Positions 36,353 to 47,764 of a stretch of DNA of 64,000 nt are shown here, piece after piece. The stretch lies in the NCBI GenBank assembly GCA_023374025.1, contig SIJG01000203.1, positions 1 to 64,000 on the forward strand, in the 5' to 3' direction. The DNA comes from Heterodera schachtii (Eukaryota; Nematoda; Chromadorea; Rhabditida; Heteroderidae). The stretch's first letter is position 1. Each line of letters starts with the position of its first letter. The notes below the pieces were generated by a model. It was not told the DNA's origin, ran no database searches, and saw only the letters and a program-made list of their open reading frames with translations. The translations under genes and the position numbers were made by a program.

Positions 36353-39300
36353 CACACCAAACCAAACGGAAAATGTAAAATACTAGTATAAAGAAATGTT
36401 GTAATTACGATGTAGACTGGAAGAGAAATTATATAGATTCTAAAAGTGAAAAATTACAGGTAAAAAGTTAATAATATAATAAGTAAAAGAAAAATATGTA
36501 ATTGCCGATACTAAAATATAATTTAAAAAAAGATATAGAAAACAAAAATTGACAAAAAATTAAAAAACAATTATTGTGATTTTTTAAAAATATTGACATC
36601 GTCACTCAAATCAACATTTAAATTATGATTGGAGGACTGGTGGATTAGGAACCATGTTGCGGAACGAGAGTAATGATATATTTTCGAAAAGAATGAAAAT
36701 TGAATAGCTTAAAATTTAACTTAATTATAAATAACAAAAATGATTTAATAAAAACAAAATTATTTTACCTGAGCTTATAAACAATTGAAAATTTTATTGA
36801 TTAAATTAAACTATTTCCAAAAAACAGGAATTTTCATTTTGATGAAAGAAAATCTAGATTATAAATCATAAATTTCTATAAATGAATACTGAAATAAAAA
36901 AGTATTGTAATATAATATAGTAGAACATAAAATCAATTCATACGAATATTAAAAAATGAATTAACAAAAATTATAGAAAGATGTTTCAGCGTAGAAAGGA
37001 CCATGTTTATATAAAAAATTGAATATTTATAAACTCGATTTTAAAGAAATTTAAAAAGAATTTAAAAAAATCAAATGTATCACAATAAATTAATAAAATA
37101 TTTTAAAAGAGAAAATAAAAAATTATTCATCTGGCATGCGGTATAAAGTAAGTAAATCAAGCAGATGAACTGTAAATTGTTTAACAGTCTAATAAATCAC
37201 CCAGTCGATCTGTTGCCAGTTTGTTATTTATTTTAATTCATTAAATAGACTGATTTCGTGTAATATGATGATAATGTAATCATTAAAATATGTGTACAAC
37301 TCGAGTCGATGATTACGAATACATAGATTTATAATTTACTTTCTAATTTAATATTTTTTAATAAATTTAAATGAATCCATGTTCAATTTATCAAATGGCA
37401 TGGCCAAAAGCCAAGAAATAATATATTTTAATAAAAAAAACATGAAAATATTTGAATTAATTTAAATTTTAAAATTAAAACTTGTTGAAAGATCGCTTTA
37501 TTTAAAGAATCACAAAATAAAAAAAAGTACCCAGCCCACTCCAAAATGGTTTTATGCCCTAGCAAATAAAATATTAATAAATATTGATATAGTAAAAACC
37601 CAAGTTTTATATACAAAGTAAATCCTTGGCAATTAAAAAAGAAATTTTATTGTAAAAATAAGAAGCTATCAATGCCGGCGTTTCTCATTTAATCATTTTT
37701 TAATCAAAGAAATTCATATTATTTGTCAATTTTTCAAAGAAAACTTTTTTTAATAATTAGTAAAAACCACAGAATTTAGAATTTTACCGAAGTTATTTAC
37801 AATTGATAAGTTAATTAAAAATAGAAAAAAAAAATATATTCAAAATTTTTTAACTAAGTATGGAGGACTTTTTGTAAATAATAAAAAATTTTATCATAAA
37901 ATTCATATATATAATTTAATAATTGAAGTAAAAATATATTTCAAAAATAATTAGGAAGTTCACATATTTATGTTGAAACGATTAATTTGCAAGGCAAATA
38001 ATTTTAGAAGGTTTAATATTTCTTTAATAAAAAATAATTATACCTCTTCAACTATTGTAAAAGAAAAAATTGTTAAAAATGATATAATTATTATTATTTC
38101 AAGTTTAAAAAGATTAGCGAATCAAAGAAAGAATAAATATATGTAAAAATGACGATTGCAACTAAAATAATTTAAATTTAAATCTACTAATACAAAAATT
38201 TAATTAAAAGAAAAATATAACTTAAATTTATATAATAAATTATGAAAATAAAGCACCAACGAAATGTATATTTGAAATAAAATAACGAAATAAAAATAAA
38301 TGAAAATTAATAAATAATAATTGATACTGAATAATGATGAATAATTAAACTTATCTTTATAATTTAACATTTAAAATTTTTAACAACTGTTAAACAATTA
38401 AAATTTTATCCTTTTTTGTCATAACTAAATAAGCAGAATAAAAATTTATTTTTTGAAAAAAAATGCATCATATGAATTAAATAAAAATCAAATTTAAATG
38501 AAATTTGTAATAATAATTAAAATAATTTTGTTTTAAAATAAAAAACTAAAAATTCATTCAAACTTTTTTAATGCTGAATGAATAATTTAAATTATTCTAA
38601 GTGTAAAATATGTCAAACGAGCTAAATATTGTATAGAATCTAACAAATAATGATATTTAATTAGTGAAAAAAGGAAGACAATAAGGTTCGCTTGGAGCAA
38701 CTTAGTTTTACATGAAGAGTAGTCCACTTGTGATATGAAGAATGTAAACCTAATAAAATAAAAAAGAAAGCCAAAACAGCAATAGAAGCTTATTTGAATA
38801 TCATACAAAAATTTAAAACTTGAAATTATTAAATATTGTAGATTGACTTCGGTCTTGCTCGTCATATGCGTGCTGTATACACCCATGCGTCGGTTGGTGT
38901 TGTCATTGACATCGAGAGAGAGCCCGATACGAGGAGGAAAAAAACTCCGAGGACAAGAAAATTTTATCACGTGGAAGCAAATATAAAAAATAATAAATTT
39001 CAACAAATAAATAAATGTATCAAAATTCAAATTCCAACAATAAATGCATACAGAATTTAAATATTCAAAACCAAAAAAAACAATAAGAGGAATTGAAAGC
39101 AAAAATTAAAAAGAAGAAAAGTAAATAAAAGTTTCTTAACAATATTTCCTGAGAAGTTTTTAAAGTAAAAACAGTAAAATGTATGAATAGAAAAAATTAA
39201 AAGTCTTATTACCATACTAACAGAAGTAATAACAAACTATTAAAATTAAATATAATAATTAATTAATATAACGAAGGTACAACATCTCATAGGGAAAATT

Positions 39301-41071
39301 AAAAAAAAAATTTTTTCATTAAAAAATGCAAAAATTGTTGCATTTTTAAGAAAGGTCTATATAATCAAAAATATGTAATCTTCACCTAAAGTATATAAAT
39401 TTTACAGTAGCCGGGATTTATAGAAATCTGACATCAGTGCATATTCTTCACTCAAGCATGAATATAATCAAAACATCCAAAGCTGCATATTCAAAGGTGA
39501 CAAATAAATTAAAGCCTTTGCTATTTTAATGAAACAAAAAGAAAAATAGACAATAAATATAATTTCAATAATTCATGGCAACATGAAAAAGCACAAATGC
39601 AACTTAAAACGAGAAAAACTGAAAATAAAAAATCAAAGTAAAAAAAAATAAAGTAAATAATAGTGAATAAATTTACATAAACAAATACCGCAACTATTAA
39701 ATCATATAATCCAAAATTAAGGCCTTTCCATTAACATTTTACTTCGACATCAAACGAAAAGTTCTGGATAAAAAAGAAAAGAAAAACAATTATATGAACT
39801 ACAGAAAAATTAAAGAATAAATGTAATGAATCTTTAAAATAAAAACTCTTTATATAATTGTTTGCGTTCTTCGTAACGATAAAACGTTGCGTCCGAATAT
39901 CATGGAACAAGAAGCATTATAATAATTATCATTTATTGATTTATAAATATTTATAGAAAATTAATTTGAATAAAAAGATAAGGTAGGAAATCAAATGATT
40001 ATTCTCAACCTAATTAAGAATAAAAAACAATCAAACTTATAAAATTAAAATATTAATTATTTTATTTTTAAAAATAAATAAATACTATTTAATTAACATA
40101 AAAAAAATTTTAAATTTAATATTCGTATTTAATTTTAATTGAAATAAACTAGCAAAAGAATATATTTCTAAAAATAAAAACTGTCAACTTCTTTTTAAAT
40201 GATATTATTTAATTTCATACGAAAAAATCAATGATGACAAGCATAGGATTTTATTTATTCATTTATTTAAAAAAAATGTAATTTATACAAATATAACAAT
40301 TCAGTTAAAATTATTTCATGTTCCACTTTCAATGTTAAACTCATATAATGACATCGATTTTCATGAGTTTTGTTGATTATTTAAGTTAATTCATTTATTA
40401 GAAAAAATAATCTCCATTTCGTATAAAAGTTAAAAAAAAGAGCTAAAAGTGAGCAATAAAAAAACATTAAAGTTGCAATATTATAAATTGTTTCATGCTT
40501 TATGGATTTATTGAAAATATTAAACTGCACTATATTTATAAAATAAAAAATTTAAAAGAAGTTTCTCCTATAATAAAATTTTATGATAAGTCTCTTTAAT
40601 AAAAAGAAACGATTGATAAATACCATTTCAATTATTTCATAAATAGTGCAATTGTAAGCAAATAGAATTAAAATTGATGTAATTTTTTAAAACAAATTAT
40701 TTTAAAAATTGTACAACAGCGATTTAAAAATGCGCGTTAATACTTTTATTTAAGAAAATAAAATAAACATTTTTAATGTCTACATGTACAAAAATAAATA
40801 ATTTGATGGAATAATATAATAAAATTTAATCACATAAAAACACTTCGTTTTTTCCCGGTAACAGATTTACATTTAAAACATTAGTTTATTATAATAAAAT
40901 TTTAGCTATTGCACAATATATAAGTTGTGCATTAATATATAACAATACAAAATTTCATTGAATACAAATAAAATTTAATTTAACTAATGATTATTTATAA
41001 TTTAACATCAATAAAACCATAAAAATAATAATTTATTTCGATATCGAAATTAAAAGCAATAGAATTTACAT
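36353..41071. other. A-rich region without genes
   Basis: 4.7 kb of A-rich, AT-dominated sequence. One higher-complexity island lies at 38,846-38,965; smaller patches lie at 36,630, 39,410 and 39,880. Frames at 37,428 (minus) and 38,587-39,102 (minus) are dominated by Phe, Ile, Leu and Tyr and match base composition. Confidence 0.5.
38846..38965. other. High-complexity island, coding status unclear
   Basis: About 120 bp of balanced composition following a possible splice acceptor (ATTGTAG at 38,835-38,841). On the + strand a frame reads IDFGLARHMRAVYTHASVGV and stays open; the minus strand is also open here. The DFG tripeptide recalls protein kinases, but the residues that follow do not resemble an activation loop, so no family is assigned. 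Confidence 0.2.
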
Positions 41072-41079
41072 CAATTAGC

Positions 41080-41282
41080 GGTACTTTTCGGTTTTGTGAC
41101 CTCCCCTGAAATTTTCAAATAAAAAGTCATTTCTGGGGTAATTTGTGGCGCTGATCACGAATATGACCTTTATTTTCCGAAATTCCGAACCCCGAACCCG
41201 AATTCGAACAAAAAACCGAGATTCACAAATTACAAGGAAAACATGTTTTTAGGGGGTTTCGAGGTCGCTGAATATGGATATG
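41080..41282. repeat. Merlin left terminal inverted repeat
   Basis: It pairs with 43,049-43,252 with only a few mismatches. Notable internal words are CAAATAAAAAGTCATTTC, TGGCGCTGATCACGAATATG and TTTCGAGGTCGCTGAATATG. The length is much greater than the tens of bases often needed for recognition. Confidence 0.85.
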
Positions 41283-41490
41283 AACTTTATTTTGCAAAAT
41301 GCATAATGCCGAACCTGAATTCGAACAAAAATTCAAGATTCACAAATTGCAGGGGAAAATATTTTAAAGTGAAACTGGTGCAAATAGGTCATTTTGGTTA
41401 TTGCGCTAAAAAACCGCCGCACACTCGACTACGGCGGCCAGTAGGTGGGGCGAGACTACGGGCTACGGAAGAAGTCCGCGCGTGATCCGC

Positions 41491-41542
41491 AGGCGGTTGA
41501 CTGATTGGCGGGGGCCCTTCGGGCCCCCGCAGTCAACCGCCT
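41491..41542. repeat. Merlin internal GC hairpin
   Basis: Outer arms AGGCGGTTGACT and AGTCAACCGCCT, inner arms CGGGGGCCC and GGGCCCCCG with a TTC loop. It is the reverse complement of 30,817-30,868. It lies between the left end and the transposase, where a promoter or a cis-acting site would fit. Confidence 0.75.
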
Positions 41543-41579
41543 GTGGCGCTCGTCAGACGTCTTCCTCCGCCCTCCGTCT

Positions 41580-41606
41580 CGCCCCACTACTTGCTCCGTC
41601 TTCGCA
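41580..41606. repeat. Direct repeat in Merlin leader, copy 1
   Basis: CGCCCCACTACTTGCTCCGT then CTTCGCA. It is repeated at 41,782-41,808 with one mismatch. The interval contains AGGCCTAA/GCCTAAGC words (41,670-41,720). Confidence 0.65.
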
Positions 41607-41781
41607 TGCTCCCTTTTGCGAAAATTTACTTCATTTTTTAAATAAAACATCGAATAAGTCAAGAGAACCCTTAGGCCTAAACTGAAGCCTAGGCCTTGGC
41701 CTAAGCTGGAGCCTAAGCTTAATGGGACGGCGCCTTCGGTCCGACATTAACTATGTGCTCACAACCCTCCGCTCGCTCGAG

Positions 41782-41808
41782 CGCCCCACTATTTGCTCCG
41801 TCTTCGCA
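41782..41808. repeat. Direct repeat in Merlin leader, copy 2
   Basis: Same 27-bp word as at 41,580 (ACTATTTG instead of ACTACTTG). The pair sits upstream of the transposase and may be a regulatory or transposase-binding repeat; this is inference. Confidence 0.6.
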
Positions 41809-41950
41809 GCTCGCCATTGCGACCGCCCCGCCTTTAAAGAATAAATTGGAAATGCCAAATGTGGTTAAAATTTACATATATGTGGAAGGAAAGGCCCCAA
41901 TCGTTAGTTTCACTTTGCTTTAAATTTTACCTTTATTTCCTAAACCCAAA

Positions 41951-42945
41951 ATGGATTATTACAATTATGACCGATTAATGGCCGAATGTCCCAATGAAAT
42001 TGAAACAATCAAATTTTTCCAAACCAATGGCCTGCTACATAAAGAACGCTACTGTGATTGCGGTTCGGAAATGCGCGGGAGTACACGCACACAACGGGAC
42101 ACTGTAATCCCTGTGTGGCGTTGTACTTCCAAATTCTGCAAGACAACTAAGGGTTTAAGACCTGCTACTTGGTTCGACAATTCCACTCTTTCATTCCATT
42201 CAATTCTGAAATTTATTTATTGGTGGTCGGCTGAGCAGACGTCTGTAAATTTTTGTCGCCATGAAATAAACATGGGGCACGACGCAGTTGTTGACTGGTA
42301 ATTAGGTTTTAGTAAGTGCCGGGGCATTTCTTAATGGCTCAGGTCCATGTACATGCGCGAGGCATGCGCCGACTCCCTTTTAAAGCACAATGGGCGTGTG
42401 GGCGGCCAAGGCCTCACTGTTGAAGTGGATGAGGCTCTTTTTTCTAAGCGCAAAAACAACATTGGCCGAGTTCTCCCCGAACAATGGGTGTTTGGGGGGG
42501 TCTGCAGAGAGACAAAGGAGGTGTTTATGGTAGCGGTCCCCAATCGAACCGCCGAGACTCTGCTGGCAGTTATTCGGGAGCGAATTGTGGAGGGCACTAC
42601 AATAATGAGTGACTGTTGGCGCGCATACAACATGGTCGGTGCAGATGGCACTTACCGTCATCTCACCGTAAACCACAGCTGCAATTTCATCGACCCCTTG
42701 AGCGGTAAAGAGGGATTAGATACTGTAGACAGTAAGGGCATTGGAATCTAGGCGCCCACACACAGAACATCGAAAGGACTTGGCGTTCCGCTAAGGCGCG
42801 GAATAAAAGGCATTCGGGCACACACCGACAGATGCTGGACAGTTATCTGTGTGAATTTTTGTGGCGGGCAAATGTGAAGAGACGAGAAGTTGATCCTTTT
42901 AAGGAAATTTTGAGCACAATTCGTTCATACATGCCACCAACTTAG
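41951..42945 (+). CDS. Merlin/IS1016-type DDE transposase, three exons
   Basis: It cuts and pastes the surrounding transposon in the nucleus. Exons are 41,951-42,297, 42,343-42,704 and 42,752-42,945. The introns (45 and 47 nt) start GTAA and end CTCAG and TCTAG. Removing them gives an uninterrupted 300-residue protein. An N-terminal zinc-ribbon-like part has Cys35, Cys37, Cys58 and Cys63 (YCDCGSEM...WRCTSKFC). The catalytic domain shows Asp145 (TVEVDEALFSKRK), Asp206 (IMSDCWRAY) and Glu244 (HTQNIERTWRSAK), the DDE triad in the order and rough spacing known for the IS1016/ISXO2/Merlin group. The last two motifs fall on opposite sides of intron 2, which explains why the gene looks broken when read unspliced. 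The start ATG follows CCCAAA and lies just upstream of the zinc ribbon. Frames on the opposite strand are shadows. The exons are far more GC-rich than the flanks. The gene seems intact; activity cannot be judged from sequence alone. Confidence 0.9.
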
Positions 42946-43048
42946 CCTGCATGCTTTTCTGGGATTATGAAAATATTTTGTTGATTTTCATTTGTTGAAA
43001 AAAATCCAATTTGTTAAAGTTCGAATTTTTTATTTGTAAAATGGATGT

Positions 43049-43252
43049 CATATCCATATTCAGCGACCTCGAAACCCCCTAAAAACATGTTTTCCTTGTA
43101 ATTTGTGAATCTAGGTTTTTGGTTCGAATTCGGGTTCGGCGTTCGGAATTTCGGAAAATAAAGGTCATATTCGTGATCAGCGCCACAAATTACCCCAGAA
43201 ATGACTTTTTATTTGAAAATTTCAGGGGGGGTCACAAAACCGAAAAAGAACC
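43049..43252. repeat. Merlin right terminal inverted repeat
   Basis: Near-perfect inverted copy of 41,080-41,282, ending GTCACAAAACCGAAAAAGAA CC at the 8-bp duplication. The innermost part is the CATATCCATATTCAGCGACC block. Confidence 0.85.
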
Positions 43253-43260
43253 CAATTAGC

Positions 43261-43869
43261 AATTAAAAATTACAAAATGAAGAAAATGAAATTAAATAAA
43301 ATTAATAAATAATTTTAATGTTTTATCTTATAATAATCACAATCTTCGAAACATATTAAAGGGCCGATCTAGATGGGTCCGAGAGCGTATTGAACGAGAA
43401 ACGAATGCGTAATTAGAGAAAATTAAAATCAGAAAATCGGATTCTTATAAAAATTAATGAAATAAAATATTATGAAGATAATAAAAGTAATAAGAAAGAA
43501 AATATTGATGCTGCAGTTGCAAAGCCAAAACGAATATAAAAAATAGACGAACGTTGCAAGTTGCCACAAAACAGAAATTTCAATGATAAAAAAGAAAACA
43601 AAAAATTAATTTATTATTACATCTTTACGTTAAAAATAAGATTTATATACCATGAATTAAAAACAGTTTTTCAATTAAATTGCAAAAATTCAATCAAAAT
43701 AATCTTCAGAATTTCTAAAGACCAAAAATATTAAATTTAAATCCAAATATATTGAAAATTAATAACGAAGAAAGAATTCAATTTAAGGTATGAATGTTCA
43801 GTGAAATTATTATTAAAGCATTAAATTTTTTGATGTAAAATATATAAAGAAGAATTTATTGGATGGGAA
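43261..43869. other. A-rich spacer
   Basis: AT-rich, with one mixed patch at 43,362-43,410 (GGGCCGATCTAGATGGGTCC and following). No gene is supported. Confidence 0.45.
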
Positions 43870-44966
43870 AATAATAATTAAAATTATAAATAAAATTTAA
43901 AAATAATAAATATATTTAATAATGAATAAAATGAATGAGGAACAACAGATGACAAACACACATATTAATTAAAGAAAAATTTTGCACTAAAATTAGTCAT
44001 CGAAAATAGAAATAAACTGTCTTAGGTCTGTGCTTAAAAAATATACATCAATTAAAATGAAAATAAAGAAAAGGATAATGCTAATATAGAGCAGAGCAAC
44101 GAATGCACATGAGTTTTAAATAACCTAAAATATTTTTTCAATTACTTTCGTTCAAACACAAAAAATATTAAATCATTAAAGAAAACTTGCGTTTAAGAAT
44201 AAATTTCATTTTCGAAAATTAAATGATACAATCAAAATACATTCCTTAAAAATAAATGAATAAATATTAATAACATAAATTAAAAAATATATATATATGA
44301 ATGGTTCAAAGATATGCAGTTAAACATTGATATAAGAAAAATTAAATTAAAAGTAAAAGAAATTAAAAAAGATCTATGAATTCAACTTTGAAGAAAAAAA
44401 AATGGCGTTATGACTCTGTGAAAAAATATAAAAAATGTTTATTTTTCACATAATTTTAATTTTACTAGTTATATGAAATAAATGATTTTTCTTAATTTGT
44501 CATAAATTAAATTATTTTTACTACATGAAAGAGTTGTAGAAGAAACTTCATCAAAAAAGGAGGCTGAATCAAAATCACAAAATAAAAAAATTATTTTCAT
44601 ATGTAGATAAATAAACAAAAACCGTTCAAACTTGAATTACCAATCCTATGATTAATAAATTTTGTAAATTTGTTTTTTTACTTTTCAAGGTATATTTATA
44701 CCAATTATAATTTTTTTAATTTATTTATATTTTCATGGTATTAAGCATAATTTTTGGAAATAAATTTAAGAGCATAAACAGGCGCAACTTTGCCAATGTG
44801 TTTGTGGCGCGGGGGTGGCGCCGTGTTTGCTGACGCATTTGTTTATAATATTTGCATTAATTATCATTAATCTATAACACAATAATTTTCCTTAATTAAT
44901 TGTCAGGATGTTTTTTGTGTACCAAACAATTGTGATGAGAGCCCCTCGGGCGATTCCTTTTTTCAG

Positions 44967-45193
44967 CCTACAAAATGGGGCCGTTTGACGCCAACGGATT
45001 CATCCCCGAATTGCTAATGTTTAAGGTATGAAGTTATTACGAATGAAAAAATAAATTTATAGAACGTAAAGTGGAAAACAAATAATTATTAATTAGTTTA
45101 AAAAAATAATAAACAATAAGAAACCCATTCTAATGCACTTTTTATTCATAGATCTTCAGGTATGATCAAAGAACTAGAACATTCAGCGCTTAA
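44967..45193 (+). other. Possible two-exon mini gene or exon relic (copy 1)
   Basis: After a strong acceptor (TTCCTTTTTTCAG) a frame reads MGPFDANGFIPELLMFK to a donor (AAG, then GTATGA at 45,026). A second acceptor (TTATTCATAG, 45,151) restores the same phase, reads IFRYDQRTRTFSA and stops at 45,191-45,193. The product would be 30 residues from the ATG at 44,975, or the C-terminus of a longer protein. No family is recognised. The same structure is preserved at 46,963-47,189. Other frames through the first block are also partly open, so this is a suggestion only. Confidence 0.3.
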
Positions 45194-45256
45194 AAATACA
45201 GTGGACGCTTAAGTGCACTAGAGCAACCAAAAAAAAGCCTAAATTTATACCAACAA

Positions 45257-45516
45257 TTATTTAAGTAAAATTGCGGACAATGAAGACGGATGTACAAAGT
45301 ATACGTAGTCGAGAGTTCCAAAGTGCCGTATTTCGTCCGGTTTTTGGACGTCTTCCACTTTTCGTTGGATGTGAATCATTTTTGCCAACTCCACAAATGT
45401 ATTTATTTTATTTTTTGCTTTTAGGGTCGCCCTTTACTTCTTTTCTTACCATGTTTTTCTCAACTCGGCTTTTAAATTGGCAAACATTCGCTCGTCCATG
45501 GCTTTTGCCTATATAG
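45257..45516 (-). other. Coding-like block, strand ambiguous (copy 1)
   Basis: On the minus strand two pieces can join in phase: 45,450-45,508 (frame KSHGRANVCQFKSRVEKNM, donor GTAAG) and 45,257-45,388 (KMIHIQRKVEDVQKPDEIRH and on to a TAA at 45,257). The 61-nt intron ends in a weak GGAG acceptor. On the + strand an 81-codon frame (MKTDVQSIRSREFQSAVF...) also stays open from 45,271 to 45,516. The two copies differ at only two sites: G45328/A47324 (Arg to Trp on minus, Val to Ile on plus) and A45498/G47494 (silent in both readings). No family is recognised. Confidence 0.3.
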
Positions 45517-46962
45517 TAATATAAAAAAAACAATTTTAATAATTGTAATAAAAAATGATAAAATTTTGTTGCAATTAAAGGGTATCAATTAATTTCAATT
45601 CATAAAAAAATAATAACATTCTACTGGAGTAATCTATCTAAAAAATAATAATTCTAAAAGTAATCCATAAATCCAATTTGTTTTAAATAAAAAAATTATA
45701 AAATCATTTTACGATCATTGAAATATGAAAAACTGGGTTGAAATCAAAAATAAATAACAACACTTGAAAAAGATTATAACGTTTAGTTTAATCTTGCAAT
45801 TCTTCTTAGAATTCAAAAAATATTAATGTAAAAATATATGAAAATAAAAAAGATGGAATAAGAATAATTAAAATTATAAATAAAATTAAATAAAATTTAA
45901 AAATAATAAATATATTAATAATGAATAAAATGAATGAGGAACAACAGATGACGAAACACACATATTAATTAAAGAAAAATTTTGCACTAAAATTAGTCAT
46001 TAAAAATAAAATAAACTGTCTTAGGTCTGTGCTTAAAAAATATACATCAATTAAAATGAAAATAAAGAAAAGGATAATGCTAATATAGAGCAGAGAAACG
46101 AATGCCCATGCGTTTTAAATAACCTAAAATATTTTTTCAATTACTTTCGTTCAAACACAAAAAATATTAAATCATTAAAGAAAACTTGCGTTTAAGAATA
46201 AATTTCATTTTTCGAAAATTAAATGATACAATCAAAATACATTCCTTAAAAATAAATGAATAAATATTAATAACATAAATTTAAAAAAATATATATGAAT
46301 GGTTCAAAGATATGCAGTTAAACATTGATATAAGAAAAATTAAATTAAAAGTAAAAGAAATTAAAAAGATCTATGAATTCAACTTTGAAGAAAAAAAATG
46401 GCGTTATGACTCTGTGAAAAAATATAAAAATGTTTATTTTTCACATAATTTTAATTTTACTAGTTATATGAAATAAATGATTTTTCTTAATTCGTCATAA
46501 ATTAAATTATTTTTACTACATGAAAGAGTTGTAGAAGAAACTTCATCAAAAAAGGAGGCTGAATCAAAATCACAAAATAAAAAAATTATTTTCATATGTA
46601 GATAAATAAACAAAAACCGTTCAAACTTGAATTACCAATCCTATGATTAATAAATTTTGTAAATTTGTTTTTTTTACTTTTCAAGGTATATTTATACCAA
46701 TTATAATTTTTTTAATTTATTTATATTTTCATGGTATTAACCATAATTTTTGGAAATAAATTTAAGAGCATAAACAGGCGCAACTTTGCCAATGTGTTTG
46801 TGGCGCGGGGGTGGCGCCGTGTTTGCTGACGCATTGGTTTATAATATTTGCATTAATTATCATTAATCTATAACACAATAATTTTCCTTAATTAATTGTC
46901 AGGATGTTTTTTGTGTACCAAACAATTGTGATGAGAGCCCCTCGGGCGATTCCTTTTTTCAG

Positions 46963-47189
46963 CCTACAAAATGGGGCCGTTTGACGCCAACGGATTCATC
47001 CCCGAATTGCTAATGTTTAAGGTATGAAGTTATTACGAATGAAAAAATAAATTTATAGAACGTAAAGTGGAAAACAAATAATTATTAATTAGTTTAAAAA
47101 AATAATAAACAATAAGAAACCCATTCTAATGCACTTTTTATTCATAGATCTTCAGGTATGATCAAAGAACTAGAACATTCAGCGCTTAA
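46963..47189 (+). other. Possible two-exon mini gene or exon relic (copy 2)
   Basis: Same acceptor, donor and reading as 44,967-45,193, with the second piece at 47,148-47,189. Exon pieces show no disabling change relative to copy 1. Confidence 0.28.
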
Positions 47190-47252
47190 AAATCCAGTGG
47201 ACGCTTAAGTGCACTAGAGCAACCAAAAAAAAGCCTAAATTTATACCAACAA

Positions 47253-47512
47253 TTATTTAAGTAAAATTGCGGACAATGAAGACGGATGTACAAAGTATAC
47301 GTAGTCGAGAGTTCCAAAGTGCCATATTTCGTCCGGTTTTTGGACGTCTTCCACTTTTCGTTGGATGTGAATCATTTTTGCCAACTCCACAAATGTATTT
47401 ATTTTATTTTTTGCTTTTAGGGTCGCCCTTTACTTCTTTTCTTACCATGTTTTTCTCAACTCGGCTTTTAAATTGGCAAACATTCGCTCGTCCGTGGCTT
47501 TTGCCTATATAG
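47253..47512 (-). other. Coding-like block, strand ambiguous (copy 2)
   Basis: Counterpart of 45,257-45,516, with the two substitutions described there. The possible ATG of one minus-strand frame (45,499 region) is ACG here, so that frame cannot use it as a start. Confidence 0.28.
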
Positions 47513-47764
47513 TAATATAAAAAAACAATTTTAATAATTGTAATAAAAAATGATAAAATTTTGTTGCAATTAAAGGGTATCAATTAATTTCAATTCATAA
47601 AAAAATAATAACATTCTACTGGAGTAATCTATCTAAAAAAAATTATTCTAAAAGTAATCCATAAATCCAATTTGTTTTAAATAAAAAAATTATGAAATCA
47701 TTTTATGATCATTGAAATATGAAAAACTGGGTTGAAATCGAAAATAAATAACAACACTTGAAAA

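Larger units (their letters stand above)
41080..43252. mobile_element. Complete Merlin transposon with transposase
   Basis: This 2,173-bp element is flanked by a perfect 8-bp duplication, CAATTAGC (41,072-41,079 and 43,253-43,260). Its inverted ends of about 204 bp start GGTACTTTTCGGTTTTGTGA on the left and GGTTCTTTTTCGGTTTTGTG on the right (read inward). Inside are a GC-rich non-coding block (41,400-41,830) with a strong hairpin and a direct repeat, then a three-exon transposase. Clean flanks, near-identical ends and an uninterrupted transposase suggest recent insertion. The related derivative at 30,185 could use the same enzyme. Confidence 0.92.
43870..45770. repeat. 1.9-kb tandem duplication, copy 1
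   Basis: Colinear with 45,862-47,764 at an offset of about 1,990-1,996 bp. Differences are scattered single bases and 1-10 bp indels, so the event is recent compared with other repeats here. The left join is blurred because both copies start in similar AT-rich sequence (AATTAAAATTATAAATAAAA). Each copy holds the same three GC-richer blocks (44,780-44,840, 44,905-45,025 and 45,257-45,516). Confidence 0.9.
45862..47764. repeat. 1.9-kb tandem duplication, copy 2
   Basis: Second copy of 43,870-45,770, separated from it by about 90 bp of AT-rich sequence. It ends at ACAACACTTGAAAA, after which the two flanks diverge. Confidence 0.9.

Noticed and set aside
38846..38965. DFGLAR tripeptide context suggesting a protein kinase
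   Set aside because: Residues after the motif do not fit an activation loop and no other kinase motif is nearby; a six-residue match can arise by chance.
38587..39102. 171-codon minus-strand frame
   Set aside because: Most of it is AT-composition residues; only the central 120 bp is complex, and that part is also open on the + strand.
42331..42676. Minus-strand frames of 98 and 106 codons
   Set aside because: They are shadows of transposase exon 2 on the opposite strand.
42299..42751. Frameshift and premature stop in the transposase
   Set aside because: Both apparent breaks vanish when two GT...AG introns of 45 and 47 nt are removed, restoring the DDE motifs in one frame.
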